Below, in pieces: positions 49,201-59,435 of a stretch of 64,000 bases of DNA (its first letter is position 1; every line of letters starts with the position of its first letter). Made by a program: the position numbers and the translations under genes. Below the pieces are notes generated by a model. It was not told where the DNA came from. It did not search any database and saw nothing but the letters and a program-made list of their open reading frames with translations. The DNA is from Piscicola geometra (lineage: Eukaryota; Annelida; Clitellata; Hirudinida; Piscicolidae): positions 5,189,626 to 5,253,625 of the forward strand of contig OX030958.1 of the NCBI GenBank assembly GCA_943735955.1, written 5' to 3'.

Positions 49201-52200
49201 GTTTTCTGAAGGCTTCCTGTCGCTTTCAGTACTCCTCTGCTGGACTCTATTGTGAAGAAACGCCAGTCAGCTGTGAAGGTGGCGATGTTATGAAAATATA
49301 TTGATTTTATAATCCATTAGGTTATTTATGCAGTTATTTTCATATAGGTGAAATATAAATAATTTTAAAAATTTAAGCCTTCTCACTAAATCTCACCAAT
49401 ATTCTCATCCTTGACAAGTGAGAATGTGTAGCCATTCTGCGTATAAGCTCCCCAAGAGGGGTCTATTGTGATGTCCTTGAAATTCCAAATGGCAAAGATT
49501 ATCTTTTGAATAACACTCAATACTATACTGATTTTGTTGATAGTTATTTCGAAATATTTTTACAATTTCATTCTAGCTTTGTTTCAGACATACGTTTAAC
49601 ACAAAATATTAAAACAAATTCATTGATTTACGTGAGTTCAACAAATATTGAAGTCAGACTGATTCAATGATATAACTAACTTGACTCAAACTGTTTTCGA
49701 CGTCCAAAGTATATGAGTATTTGACAAAAGCCGGTAAGTCGGCAAGGATTGGCAGCACATTAATAGTGACTGTGGTGGTTTCTGTGTGTTGTGGCTGGTA
49801 TGTTCCTAAAACGCTGTAATTATAGCTGTTGTCCTATGGGTGTAATAATCATGGTGGTTATTAAAGTTTACCGTACAAGATAAATATTGGCAATTTTAAT
49901 ATTAGATTATTCGAAAACTCAAACGAGTTTTTTCTAATTAATTAAAAATTAATTAACTGAAATAAAACTTTTGACTTACTTTAACTTGCACACTTAGAAT
50001 AATTTGTTGTACTAGTTGGTAATTAATTTGTTTTTGAAGAAATAAGCGTCCTTTTGACGCAGTTGTAAAGTTGAAATACTCCTGGAAAATCAGTATATCG
50101 ATATAAAAACATTCTATCATTTTATATGTTGAAATGTTTTTAATAGGGATTAAGGATCTTCTGAGCTGTCTTTTTATAGCAGCTTAAGCCTAAGCCTTTA
50201 TATTAATCTTTCTAAACGAGCACAGTTTTTGAAGATCAGTTTAAACAGAAAATAAACCTTAGATCAAATAGGGAACAAAATTATAGCTTAGAGTTTTTGA
50301 ATATATTTTTTGAGTGCCCTTACACACCGAGTAGGGAGAGTCAGGAATAATTGAGAATGTGAGATGTCCAGTGTCTCTGGGGTCAAGGTCTGAGCATACA
50401 ATGTCAGGTGATAGTGCCATCCCAGGTGGAGTCAACTAGGTGGGAAGAGGATATGATTATCGGCGGATATTTTGGTGTACAATGAGGATAGTTCTTAGCT
50501 AGACGAAATAGTTGAAGTATTTACATTTTTCATATTAAAAACTATTTATATTAATATTTCAGAGCTCAATTCACTACAAAAACATTTTTTTCAAAATTGA
50601 ACAAAATCTTACTAATGATTGAGATCGTATGTTTGAACAACGACTAAAAATACTTAACTTGCCAATATTGAATTTAAATTGGCTCATTAATTTTTCCCCT
50701 TAACCATTTAAATAACATAATAACAGTTTCAGTTGCACTAAAAGTAAGGCTAGCTTATCATCGTAATGATATAATATTTTTCGTGTTATAATAAGTATAG
50801 GTATTCATTTTATCATGAAAGACAGAAGAAGTAACAATATAATTAGTATAAATGGTAAATATTAGTAGTGGTACTAACTTCACTGACGTTGAAGATATAG
50901 GGCTGGTCTTCGAATACTGGGCTGTGGTCATTTGTATCTTGCACTTCTATCACAACTAAATACTCAAGCTGTGTGAGTTTTTTATTTGTGTGTTTTTTTT
51001 ATCAGACTTAGCTCTTCTATTTAAATATTAATTAAACGTTTCAAAACAATAAAGCATTTATAACTTAATGTAAATTTTTATTGATTTTAAAACTTGCAGC
51101 GTACCTTTTGCCCACTTTTCCCTATGGTGCACGCTAGTTTAATGCCGTTCAAAAGCAGTGGGTTGAACTGTAAAACCTAAGATGAAATTATTACTTCTTT
51201 ATATTGCTTCTATCATCAATTTGTAAAAAATAGAATCGGTTTAATACCATCAATATGTGAAAAAAATAGTCAAAAATACAAAAAAACTGAATAAATTACG
51301 AATTGGAAACTTTAGTTATTTATTTAAAACCACAAACTTTGAATTTTTTTATCACAATAAGCTCGAAAGTTGTGGGATCAAATCTGACGTTCGGGATATT
51401 GCTAGTTGCGGTGACTGAAATGTTGGAACCCCCTTTGAACTTCAGTGTCATCAATACACTGTCTGGAATATTTTATTGGATTTTGATGGGTTAAAGTACT
51501 TCTTAATAGTAGGGGAAGCATAAGAACGCAAAAAATCAAAAAATTGGAAGTTTGTTACGTCCACTTGGAATATGGTTCACTAGGTTATTCCATAAATATT
51601 TAATAATAGAAGTTTGTAATTTTGATGAAACGCCCCCCTCACAAAAAAAACTAAATCGAAGATTTAGGCTTAAGCTTCAGCGTTTTCAAGTGAAAAGAAA
51701 TCATTAGATAATTTAATTCAATCAAATTTTACGATAATTGGGTTACTTAATATAATACTTAAAATAATATTATATTATAAATTTTATTACAAAATATTCG
51801 TGCCGTCCACCCTACACTGGGCTTCAGCAGTGGCATGAATAAAGTTTTGCAATTCGTTGAAACGGATATAAGGATATATCAGGTTTTAAAAAGTTACATG
51901 GTGGAAATAAACGTTTATAGAATAAATTCTTAGTGGGTTGAACATGCACTTGACATGTGTCTTAAGCTGGTGGCTCCCGAGCTCAGCCAAACCCTGGAAC
52001 AGATTCATTGAGTTTCTTCTCTACCTTGAGCAAAGAATGGTATCCAATGGGCTGTTTTTATAAAAAGACAACAAGTTTTGGTTTTTTTCAACGCAAAAAC
52101 TGTTTTTATTCACAATTTCAGTGATCTCACTGAGTTCTCAAGCCAGAACCCACAGATAAACAATCGCCTAGCCTGTCTAGCCAGAGAAGTTATGGAACCT

Positions 52201-55200
52201 CCCCATTTCAAATTGTTCTGGTGGCGTTTTTATGATTGGATGTGTTCTTGGTGTCAAAAGCAGCAGTTGAGCACTTATAGTAAGTCTACAAGTTCATTTC
52301 TTTTATGCAGCCCCATCTAAAGAGAGACTAGGACATTGATGAAGAGACCTTACCTATGGAGTACCCAATCAGTGAGCAGACTTTTAAAATCGATGAAATT
52401 CTTGTTCACAATCTTGGAATGAAAAAACAATGTGGTAAAGTGAACCATAAACTAAAGAACCTAGTAAATTGAATGCAGTCAGTAAATCCATCATCCTATA
52501 AAAGAGCCAGCTGCCTAGAGATTGACAGATCTCGTCTTTAGGTGGCTTCAAAGTAAGGGGTCAAGCAAAAAAGAGTCATAACTTAATTAAAGTGAAAGAA
52601 AAAAACTAAATAAATAAATAAAAAATTAAAAGAAGCGAAAAAGACTTGAAATTTTAAAAAGATGATCTTTTCACTGAAAACAAAGAAGTTTATAATTTTT
52701 TTATATATGAAAGTATCAACCAAGAAAGTTTAAAATATTAAAAACAAAAAAGTTTAAACAAGTTTTTGAAAATGTGTTTTTCTATTGAATAAAAGTTTTT
52801 GTAGCACCCATTTTGTATTTTTTTTCATCGTGGGTGGGGGAAGTATTTTTGACAAAAAAATTAATTTTTGCGTCAAACTTCTTGTATTTTTATTGTTAAT
52901 CATATTGTTTATTGGGAAGTAAAGGAAAAAAAATGGATAAAGAGAAAAAGTGGGAGGGGTTTGAAAAGATCTTCATCCAATGCGAAGGGGAGGAATGTGA
53001 GGCATGGCAGGCGCTGAGGGTGAGGAAGGAGAGAGCGAAGGATGAAAGAAGTTTCCTGTGTGGAATGTGTATGGTGAAGGTGATCGAAGAGGTGAAGAAA
53101 GAAAATGTGAAGTTGAAAAAAAGAGCGGTAGAGGCGGAAAGCAAGGTGAGAAGTATGGAGCTGGAAATAAAAGAATACCAAAAAAATGAAGAAGAAAAAA
53201 AAATAAAGTATGCAGATGTGTTGAAAAAAAATTTGAGGGAAGAAGTGAAAAAAGATAATGAGAGACAAAGATCGCAAGTAGAAGAGGAGCTGAGAAGCAA
53301 CCTGATGAAAGAGGTGAAGACGGAGGTAGTGAAAAGTCAGAAGGAGGAGACAAGGAAGAAGAGAATAATTATGTTCGGGTTGAAGAAAGAAGGAGAAGGG
53401 GATGATGTCAAGGTGAAAGAGATAATCAGAGTCATTACTCAGGAGGCAATAGAGCCAGTGTTGGTGGAGAGAATGAGAGAGAAAGAGGGCATGGAAGGTA
53501 GGTGCAGGCCTGTGATAGTTGAGTTCAGGTCAGAGGCAGATAAATGGAGGGTAATGGGAAGGAAGATGCTGCTAAAGAAGGATGAGAGATACAAAAGAGT
53601 TTTTTTAGAGATGGATCTGCCTTTGGAAGGGAGAGAGGAGGAAAGAAGAAAACAATGGGAGAAAAGACAGAAGAAGATAGAACAACTGAAGAGAGCGTTG
53701 ATAGAAAAAAGAGCAATAGAGTTGAAGAATGTGGGCCGAAGAAAGAATGTAGAAGAGGACAACTATGGAAAAAAGGGAGACGAAGTGGAGGTGGAAGAAA
53801 AGAATTAAGTTCCATAAGGGGAGGTAGAGAAGGGAGAGGAGAAATCAAAGTGGTCTTCAAGAATGCAAGGAAACTGAGAAATATAGGGAAACAACGAGAA
53901 GCAGTTGAATTCATAAGAAATAATGATATAGATATCTGTGGACTATGCGAGACAAACCTAAACGAGGATCAGATGGTGGATGGACAAGGCTTTTTAGAAT
54001 GGTTTGGTGTGGGGAGGAAAATGGAAGAAGGGAAATGTGGTGGTGTGGGGTTTTTAGTGAAGAAGGAATTGAAAGCAGAGGTAGTGAACAAATACCAAGA
54101 AGAAGATTTGCTGGTGTTGAGGATGAACGGAGAAACAGGTCTGGTGGTGTGTGTGGTGTATCAAAGATGCGAGGGGGTGGATAAGGCTGCAAATAAAAGA
54201 AGAATTTCGTGCATAGCTATGTTGGCAAGGGAAGCAAAAAAGACAGGAGATAGACTGGTGGTAGGAGGGGATTTCAATGGACATCTTATGGAATTGGATG
54301 GGGTTGATAACACAAACGGTTTGATGGTTAAGAAAATGGTCGAAGAAGAAGAGCTGAGCATCTTGAATTGTGAGTGGCCAGAGATGAACATTCCCACTTG
54401 GAAATGTGGCAAGAAAGAGTTTGGGTTAGACTTGGTACTAACAAACGATAAAGGAAAGGAAGAAGTGGTAGAAGGGTGGGTTGGTGAGCTTGGGGATGTA
54501 GTGGAAAGTGATCATTGTATGGTGGCGGTAAAGATGAAGTGGCACAAGAATAAAGATCAAAGAAAAAGAAAGAAGAAAAAGATCATTAAGGAGGAGAGTT
54601 TAGAACTCTGGGGTGAGGAGGTTGAAACAGAAATAAATAAAAACAAAGGGGAGAATATAGAAGAGTTGATTAGAAGAGTAGCAAGAAGATTCGAAGTGGA
54701 GAAACCAAGACACCATCACATAGATTGGTGGGATGTGGAGGTGGAAGAAGCCGTGAAGAGAAGGAAAGAATGGAGTAGGGAGCATAGGCGAAGAGAAAAG
54801 CAACTTGGAAGAGGAGCAGCAAAGACGAAAGAAGCTTGGGAACAATACCTCTTTCGAAAACAGATAGCGAGTGAAATGGTTTCGAAGAAAATAGCAGAGT
54901 GGAATAGAAGAAGAATGGAATGCATGGGAAGAGGGAATGAAAAAAAGAGAAATATGTTCAGAGAGTTGAATAAGTTTATGGGGAAAGGGAAAAAATTAAT
55001 GGAGGTTGAGGATCTGGTGGATGAAGAGGGTGGTGTTTGGAAAGGAAAAGAGGAGATGGGAGAATGCATACTCAACACATGGGGAAAGTTTCTAAATACG
55101 GAGGGAGAAGCCACGATGAACATCGAAAAAGAAAGTATCCAAATGGAGGATGAAGGAAGCATCAGTAAGAATGAATTTGAACGGGCACTGAAAAAACTTA

Positions 55201-58200
55201 AACTAGGAAAAGCAGCGGATGAAGAGGGGGTAACTGGGGAGTTGTTGAAGTCGTTGAAATGTAGAGGAAGAGAAGAGGTGAGAAATTGGTTTAATAAAAT
55301 ATTAGAAGGAGGTGAGGTACCAAAAAGTTGGAGGTATAGTCGGGTCGTCCTAATTCATAAAGGAGGGGAGAGACGGAAAATTAAGAATTATCGACCGGTA
55401 GCAATTAGCAGCCTTTTATATAAGCTAATGATGATTATTTTGGGAGAACGAGTGGAGAGATGGGCAGAAAGTAATTGTATAGTTAATGAAACACAGGGAG
55501 GGTTTAGAAGAGGGAGGCGTGGGGATGATAACCTCTATATGTTAGGGCGGGTTGTTGAAATTGCAAAGGCAAGAGGTGAAAGACTATTGGTAGCGGGCTT
55601 AGACTTAGAAAAGGCATATGATAGGGTGAACAGAGGTAAATTGTTTGAAGTGTTAGAGAAAATGGGAATGGGTGGAAGAGTTTTAAGGGTGTTGAGGGAG
55701 GTGTATGAAAATAACAAAGTGAGATTTGTGTTGGGGGACTTGGAGACAGAATGGGTTACGTGCACAAGTGGAGTTAGACAGGGTTGTCCTTTATCTCCAA
55801 TCCTCTTCAATCTATACAGTAGGGATGTGGCAGCGGTTCTGGATAACCATCGAGCCGGGGTAGTGATGAAAGTACACAATCAAATGGGTAGGGAAGATAG
55901 TAAGAAAGAGTGGAGGTTTGGAGGAATGCTTTATGCTGACGACATCCTAGTGACGGCGGAAAACGAAGATAATATGAAAATAGTGTTAGAGGATGTACTG
56001 AAGGTGTTAGAGGAATATGGAATGAAACTGAATGAAGAGAAATCTAAAGTTGTGGAACTGGTTGGTAATACAAGTATAGAAGGATGTCAAGAATGGGTAA
56101 TTAGAGGTAGGACCATAAGAAAATGTGATGAGGTAAGGTATTTAGGATTAAAGCTTAAAGGGGGAAAAAAAGGAGGGATTTATCAATTTGGTGAAATGAT
56201 GAGAAACGTTGGAAGCCTAACCGGCATGGTAAAATATGGAGCAAAAAGATCGGGAAGTCGTTTTATCATGGGCAGGGAGGCATGGAAAAGCTTGGTTGTA
56301 GGAAAGATAATGTATGGGGTTGCAGCAGTTGGTTGGTCAGCTAAGGAAAGAAAGAAGTTAGAGGTTTTGCAGACTAAGTTTGGGAGATGGATATGGGGGG
56401 TAGAGACTAGCGTAAGAAATGTCGTAGTACATGGTGAAACAGCCTGGAGTACATTCTGGGAAAGAGAGGCTAAGGTCATGACAGACTTTATGATTAGGAC
56501 ATTAGAGGGGAAAGATATAGTAGGAAGAGTAGGTAGAGCATGTGTAGAGGAGATAGGTAAGAAATCTAAATGGTGGAGAGGTGTAGCCAACTTAGGAAAA
56601 AAATTGGATGTGGAGGTTATGAGCAGAATGGTACGTGGAGGAAAAGGCGCACGAGCAAGAGTGTTTATGATGGGCGTTTCAGAAAGAGAGGTCGGAGGGA
56701 TGGGGGAAAGGGAGCTGGTGAAGAGAATCCAACAAAAAGGAAGGGAGGAATGGGGAAATAAAATACAGGAAAGTGAAAGATTGAGAAGATACCGTGAGGA
56801 GAGGTCAGAAAGCAGGAAGTTGGAAAAATATGTAGATGGTTCAGATGGAGCGAAAGTTAGGATGATGTGTAGGGGGGATAGCTTGACGGTAAGGAATAAT
56901 GAAATTGTGCGCTGGAAGTATGAGAAGGAGGATAGGAAGTGTGTTTGTGGGAAGGAAGAGAATGAGAGGCACGTTTTGCTGGAGTGTGGGTTGTATGAAG
57001 AGTGGAGAGAAGAATGGCTGACGGTTTGGAGAAGGGAGCGTGGAAAACAGGACCCGATGGAAGGGGTCCTTGGTTACCAGGAAGAGGATCGGAGGATGGA
57101 AGAAGTGGTGCTGAGAAGTGTGGGAGCAATCTGGAGACAGAGGGAGAGGAGAGAAAGGGGGAGATGAAGAAAAAGATTTGAAGTGTCGAGACAAAGGCAC
57201 TATAAATACTACTACTACTACTACTACTACTATGTCCTAACTGGACGTTTTGAAATTTTGAAATCGATGATTTTGTTTTCCCCTCTATTAGTAGTTTGAA
57301 ATTGAATTTTTTTTGGGTTTTCAAGCTATTTCTGTGTTTTTTTAAATTACGAAATCTAGTTTATATATCAAAAACTTCATTATGAAATATTTAAATATTT
57401 AATGTTTAAATACATATTGAAGAAATATTTAGCTTGAAGTATTCAAAGCATAGAAAATAATAATAATAAATATGCAAAAGTGGGTTTTCAAATGGTAAAA
57501 TGTATTTAAGTACTCTGTTAGTTTGAGATTAATCTTTTTCAGTTTGGGTTTTCAAGCTTTAAAAAAAATTTAATATTTCTTTTTTAGAAAAAAAATTTGT
57601 TAGAAATATTTAGAAAGTTTAAACTTATAATTAATATTATTTACTTAATTCGTAATCGGTGGGAATCAGTTTTTTAAAATAATAGTTGTCCACTAAATAA
57701 AACAACAGTGATTTTATTAAGTTGTCCAGGGCTTCTATTGTAGAGAAACAATAGAGTTTTTATTGTAAAACAGTTTCATACATTGATTAGACTTCAATTA
57801 TTATTGATTATAACTCTTAGTAATAGAGAATTTTGAATAAATGTATGTATAATTGTTAAATTTAATTAAATGATTTTTAAAGTTACAATTTTTAAGTTCA
57901 TAAAAAATGTGATTGCATTTTAAAATATGTGTGTAGATTTTTTTCTTATGGTTCTTAAACGAGGTAAACTATCGTAATTTTTCAATCTTGGTTGAATACA
58001 CATTGACGCATGCATAAACATAATCTTAAAATATTTGTTCAACTGCTATAACATTTTCATATCGGCTTACTTATTGGGGCGTTTTCGAGAACATCGGAGA
58101 TCTGAATGGTATTGTGAACGTCTGCCTGAAGACATTCACAAAGGTCTGTCTGGCCTGCAGATCCTGTAGATGGAAATGTTATAAGTTGAGATTATAAATG

Positions 58201-59435
58201 AAAAAATATTTTTAACATGAAAAAATACTTATAAAAAAACTTTTTTTGACTCTTTTTTTACATTGGTGAACATTCACTTAAATATCAAAAAAGATAAAAT
58301 TCTGTTCTAGAAAATAACAAAAATGCATTATTAGCTCAAGAAAATTAAATTTTTCAATATTTTAATCTCGTTCACATGCGTTGTGACACGCGGGTTTTGT
58401 AAGTAATTAACGTTCTCAAGTGGATAAGTGATTTGCTTAAATATTTATTTAAAAATATAATTTAAATTAATAATTGTATACTTAAAATAACTTTTCAAAA
58501 TCCCAATACAATTATTTTTTTCAACAAAGCTTTTTCAGATTGTATTTCAAGATATTGAAGTCATAGCACATAGCAAAGTTAAAGTTGGAGTTAAGGTAAA
58601 GGGCTAGGATTAAATGCCATTTATATTCGAGGTTAGGGTTAAGGTTGAATGCAATTTGTGAGTAATTGATTTCAATGTGCCCTGACTTTTATAAAAGATG
58701 ACTTGAATTTTACATTAAACCTTGCTCTCATAAAATGATCTTAAAGCTAATTATATTAAACAAGTAAACGGTTTATTAATCTTTGCATGATTAACACAAA
58801 ATGAATTGAAACTAAAAATCAAATAATTTTTATTTGGATTATTAAAAAACAATTAAAGATGTTTTTTGCACATACATCTAAACATGAAGTTATATTTACA
58901 AAAATAAAACTAACTTTTTATAAAGATGATAAATGTAATTTTAATTCAACAAATTAATGAGCTTCATTACTTGTTTTTCATTTAATAATAATAATTGTCA
59001 TTTTTGTATAGCGCCCGGGCACGCAACTGAAGCGTTTATTTAAAAAGCTAATTTCATTAACAACTTTAAAACTTTTTAGAATTTACAATTTTTTTCGTAA
59101 AATTAATTTAATTTTTCAAAAAATAGTTTGTAGCTGTAAATAATGAGACTGATTAAGGTGAGATTAAACGATTGACTATAAATTGAAATCTCATCTTACA
59201 ATTCTTAAATCTCTATTTGATGTTTGCTAATTGGGATGGATCGGAAGCATATATCATATCCACCATGAAAACATGACTAAAGCTAATCAATAGTACTCAG
59301 AACTCCTTTTATGTTTTTGTTGAATAGGTGTTAAATTAATAATAGTTTATTAACTATGTGTTTACCTGATATTTTAAAAAGGATTAAGAGTCCAAAATAG
59401 GTGAAATACGCGCTTGTGGAGAGTAGGTTATCCAT
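46245..59435 (-). CDS. Cadherin-like single-pass adhesion protein, complete 18-exon gene
   Basis: Exons (plus coordinates, in transcript order): 59435-59366, 58163-58071, 51462-51356, 51167-51105, 50968-50879, 50435-50328, 50081-49980, 49833-49681, 49475-49397, 49270-49179, 48968-48813, 48426-48344, 48070-47992, 47833-47711, 47533-47478, 47293-47021, 46794-46720, 46554-46245. All junctions have GT...AG on the minus strand, phase is conserved at all 17, and the CDS sums to 2,112 nt (703 residues plus stop). A signal peptide is followed by a cadherin-type start (ISDVLENAP), the hallmark QDTNDHSPVF closing one repeat, SDLDPRDTGHLTFSI in the next, and further weakly conserved repeats. One transmembrane helix lies at about residues 547-572, with a tail of about 130 residues. 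Most calcium-binding motifs other than DTNDHSP are not preserved, so it is a divergent cadherin. No catenin-binding region is recognised. A GTAAAA inside the last exon (46313) could be an alternative donor. Confidence 0.88.
47021..47293 (-). CDS. Membrane-spanning exon of the cadherin-like gene
   Basis: 90 codons: a Cys-containing membrane-proximal segment (RCTQNDCWSSNQ), a Pro/Ser linker, then AAFIVSMILACFFLFLIICF and LVFMCLLYKR, a long hydrophobic helix with basic stop-transfer. It splices in phase 2 to the cytoplasmic exon at 46794. Confidence 0.88.
50879..50968 (-). CDS. Cadherin-repeat exon with the DxNDxxP calcium motif
   Basis: 30 codons between acceptor CACACAG and donor GTTAGT. LEYLVVIEVQDTNDHSPVFE is the textbook end of a cadherin repeat (V-x-V-x-D-x-N-D-x-x-P-x-F); the following IFNVSE begins the next repeat. 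This exon fixes the family identity. Confidence 0.92.
52933..53808 (+). CDS. LINE ORF1 protein (Cys-rich motif, coiled coil, RRM-like domain)
   Basis: 291 residues from the ATG at 52933. The N-terminus has paired cysteines (IQCEGEECEAWQALR, then FLCGMCM), recalling a reduced PHD-like zinc finger. A long Lys/Glu-rich coiled coil follows, then an RRM-like segment with the usual strands: IIMFGLKKEGEGDD, RPVIVEFRSEADKW, RVFLEMDLPLEGRE. In related LINEs, ORF1 proteins trimerise through the coiled coil and bind element RNA. It overlaps ORF2 by 154 bp in another frame. Confidence 0.85.
   Translation: MDKEKKWEGFEKIFIQCEGEECEAWQALRVRKERAKDERSFLCGMCMVKVIEEVKKENVKLKKRAVEAESKVRSMELEIKEYQKNEEEKKIKYADVLKKNLREEVKKDNERQRSQVEEELRSNLMKEVKTEVVKSQKEETRKKRIIMFGLKKEGEGDDVKVKEIIRVITQEAIEPVLVERMREKEGMEGRCRPVIVEFRSEADKWRVMGRKMLLKKDERYKRVFLEMDLPLEGREEERRKQWEKRQKKIEQLKRALIEKRAIELKNVGRRKNVEEDNYGKKGDEVEVEEKN
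53655..57167 (+). CDS. LINE ORF2 protein: endonuclease and reverse transcriptase
   Basis: 1,170 codons, uninterrupted. An AP-endonuclease-like (EEP) domain spans about residues 60-295: Asn in KNARKL, DICGLCETNL, GGDFNGH near 204 and SDHCMV near 285. The reverse transcriptase spans about 500-800: NYRPVAISSLLYKLM, AGLDLEKAYDRVNR, SGVRQGCPLSPILFNLY and the catalytic LYADDILV near 760. A C-terminal Cys/His cluster, CVCGKEENERHVLLEC, is near 1096. All key residues are present, so the element could be active or very young. The N-terminal 51 codons overlap ORF1; translation by re-initiation or frameshift is possible. Minus-strand ORFs across it are shadows of its purine bias. Confidence 0.95.
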   Translation: MGEKTEEDRTTEESVDRKKSNRVEECGPKKECRRGQLWKKGRRSGGGRKELSSIRGGREGRGEIKVVFKNARKLRNIGKQREAVEFIRNNDIDICGLCETNLNEDQMVDGQGFLEWFGVGRKMEEGKCGGVGFLVKKELKAEVVNKYQEEDLLVLRMNGETGLVVCVVYQRCEGVDKAANKRRISCIAMLAREAKKTGDRLVVGGDFNGHLMELDGVDNTNGLMVKKMVEEEELSILNCEWPEMNIPTWKCGKKEFGLDLVLTNDKGKEEVVEGWVGELGDVVESDHCMVAVKMKWHKNKDQRKRKKKKIIKEESLELWGEEVETEINKNKGENIEELIRRVARRFEVEKPRHHHIDWWDVEVEEAVKRRKEWSREHRRREKQLGRGAAKTKEAWEQYLFRKQIASEMVSKKIAEWNRRRMECMGRGNEKKRNMFRELNKFMGKGKKLMEVEDLVDEEGGVWKGKEEMGECILNTWGKFLNTEGEATMNIEKESIQMEDEGSISKNEFERALKKLKLGKAADEEGVTGELLKSLKCRGREEVRNWFNKILEGGEVPKSWRYSRVVLIHKGGERRKIKNYRPVAISSLLYKLMMIILGERVERWAESNCIVNETQGGFRRGRRGDDNLYMLGRVVEIAKARGERLLVAGLDLEKAYDRVNRGKLFEVLEKMGMGGRVLRVLREVYENNKVRFVLGDLETEWVTCTSGVRQGCPLSPILFNLYSRDVAAVLDNHRAGVVMKVHNQMGREDSKKEWRFGGMLYADDILVTAENEDNMKIVLEDVLKVLEEYGMKLNEEKSKVVELVGNTSIEGCQEWVIRGRTIRKCDEVRYLGLKLKGGKKGGIYQFGEMMRNVGSLTGMVKYGAKRSGSRFIMGREAWKSLVVGKIMYGVAAVGWSAKERKKLEVLQTKFGRWIWGVETSVRNVVVHGETAWSTFWEREAKVMTDFMIRTLEGKDIVGRVGRACVEEIGKKSKWWRGVANLGKKLDVEVMSRMVRGGKGARARVFMMGVSEREVGGMGERELVKRIQQKGREEWGNKIQESERLRRYREERSESRKLEKYVDGSDGAKVRMMCRGDSLTVRNNEIVRWKYEKEDRKCVCGKEENERHVLLECGLYEEWREEWLTVWRRERGKQDPMEGVLGYQEEDRRMEEVVLRSVGAIWRQRERRERGR
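57206..57232 (+). repeat. (TAC)n tail of the LINE
   Basis: About nine TAC/ACT triplets directly at the element's 3' boundary; a microsatellite tail is common in CR1-, I- and Jockey-type LINEs. Confidence 0.85.
58071..58163 (-). CDS. Exon 2 of the cadherin-like gene
   Basis: Between acceptor CCATCTACAG and donor GTAAGC, phases 1 and 1. It encodes SAGQTDLCECLQADVHNTI and then QISDVLENAPI; the last part resembles the first strand of a cadherin prodomain or repeat (V-x-E-N-x-P). Confidence 0.85.
   Translation of the reverse strand, partial: DLQARQTFVNVFRQTFTIPFRSPMFSKTPQ
59366..59435 (-). CDS. First coding exon of the cadherin-like gene (signal peptide)
   Basis: Starts at ATG (59435) and encodes MDNLLSTSAYFTYFGLLILF followed by KIS, a typical secretory signal peptide. 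Donor GTAAAC in phase 1 matches the acceptor at 58163. No other in-frame ATG is near. Confidence 0.82.

Larger units (their letters stand above)
52904..57230 (+). mobile_element. Non-LTR retrotransposon (LINE) with two open ORFs
   Basis: Inserted in the TIR element between AATCAT (left) and ATGTCC (right), where the uninterrupted copy reads AATCATGCCC. Any target duplication is at most about two bases. ORF1 and ORF2 are both open. The 3' end carries GGCACTATAAA followed by a (TAC)n tail (about 57207-57231) instead of poly(A). Only about 29 bases precede the ORF1 ATG, so the element either has a very short 5' leader or lost part of it. The sense strand is extremely purine-rich, which creates many open minus-strand frames that are shadows. 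Domain content (ORF1 with RRM-like fold; ORF2 endonuclease plus reverse transcriptase, no RNase H seen) fits the CR1/Jockey-type group broadly; the clade was not resolved. Confidence 0.93.
51501..57292 (+). mobile_element. TIR DNA transposon interrupted by a LINE
   Basis: Same family and orientation as the copy at 25.2 kb. The left part is 51501-52903, and a short right end (about 57231-57292) resumes after the LINE. Left terminus CTTAATAGTAGGGGAAGCAT; right terminus (reversed) ACTAATAGAGGGGAAAACAA. Internal exon-like block 52121-52280 lies between ACAATTTCAG and GTAAGT and encodes SSQNPQINNRLACLAREVME, then HFKLFWWRFYDWMCSWCQKQ. The same block in the other copy has decayed. The protein family is not recognised. 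Confidence 0.75.
51463..58070 (-). other. Second intron of the cadherin-like gene, filled by nested transposons
   Basis: This 6.6-kb intron consists mostly of a TIR transposon (51.5-57.3 kb) split by a LINE, in antisense orientation to the host gene. The remaining 57.3-58.07 kb is AT-rich with nothing else supported. Confidence 0.85.

Noticed and set aside
52896..54845. Numerous Ser/Pro/Phe-rich minus-strand ORFs across the LINE
   Set aside because: The sense strand is purine-rich, so the complement lacks stop codons; the plus strand carries the real LINE ORFs.
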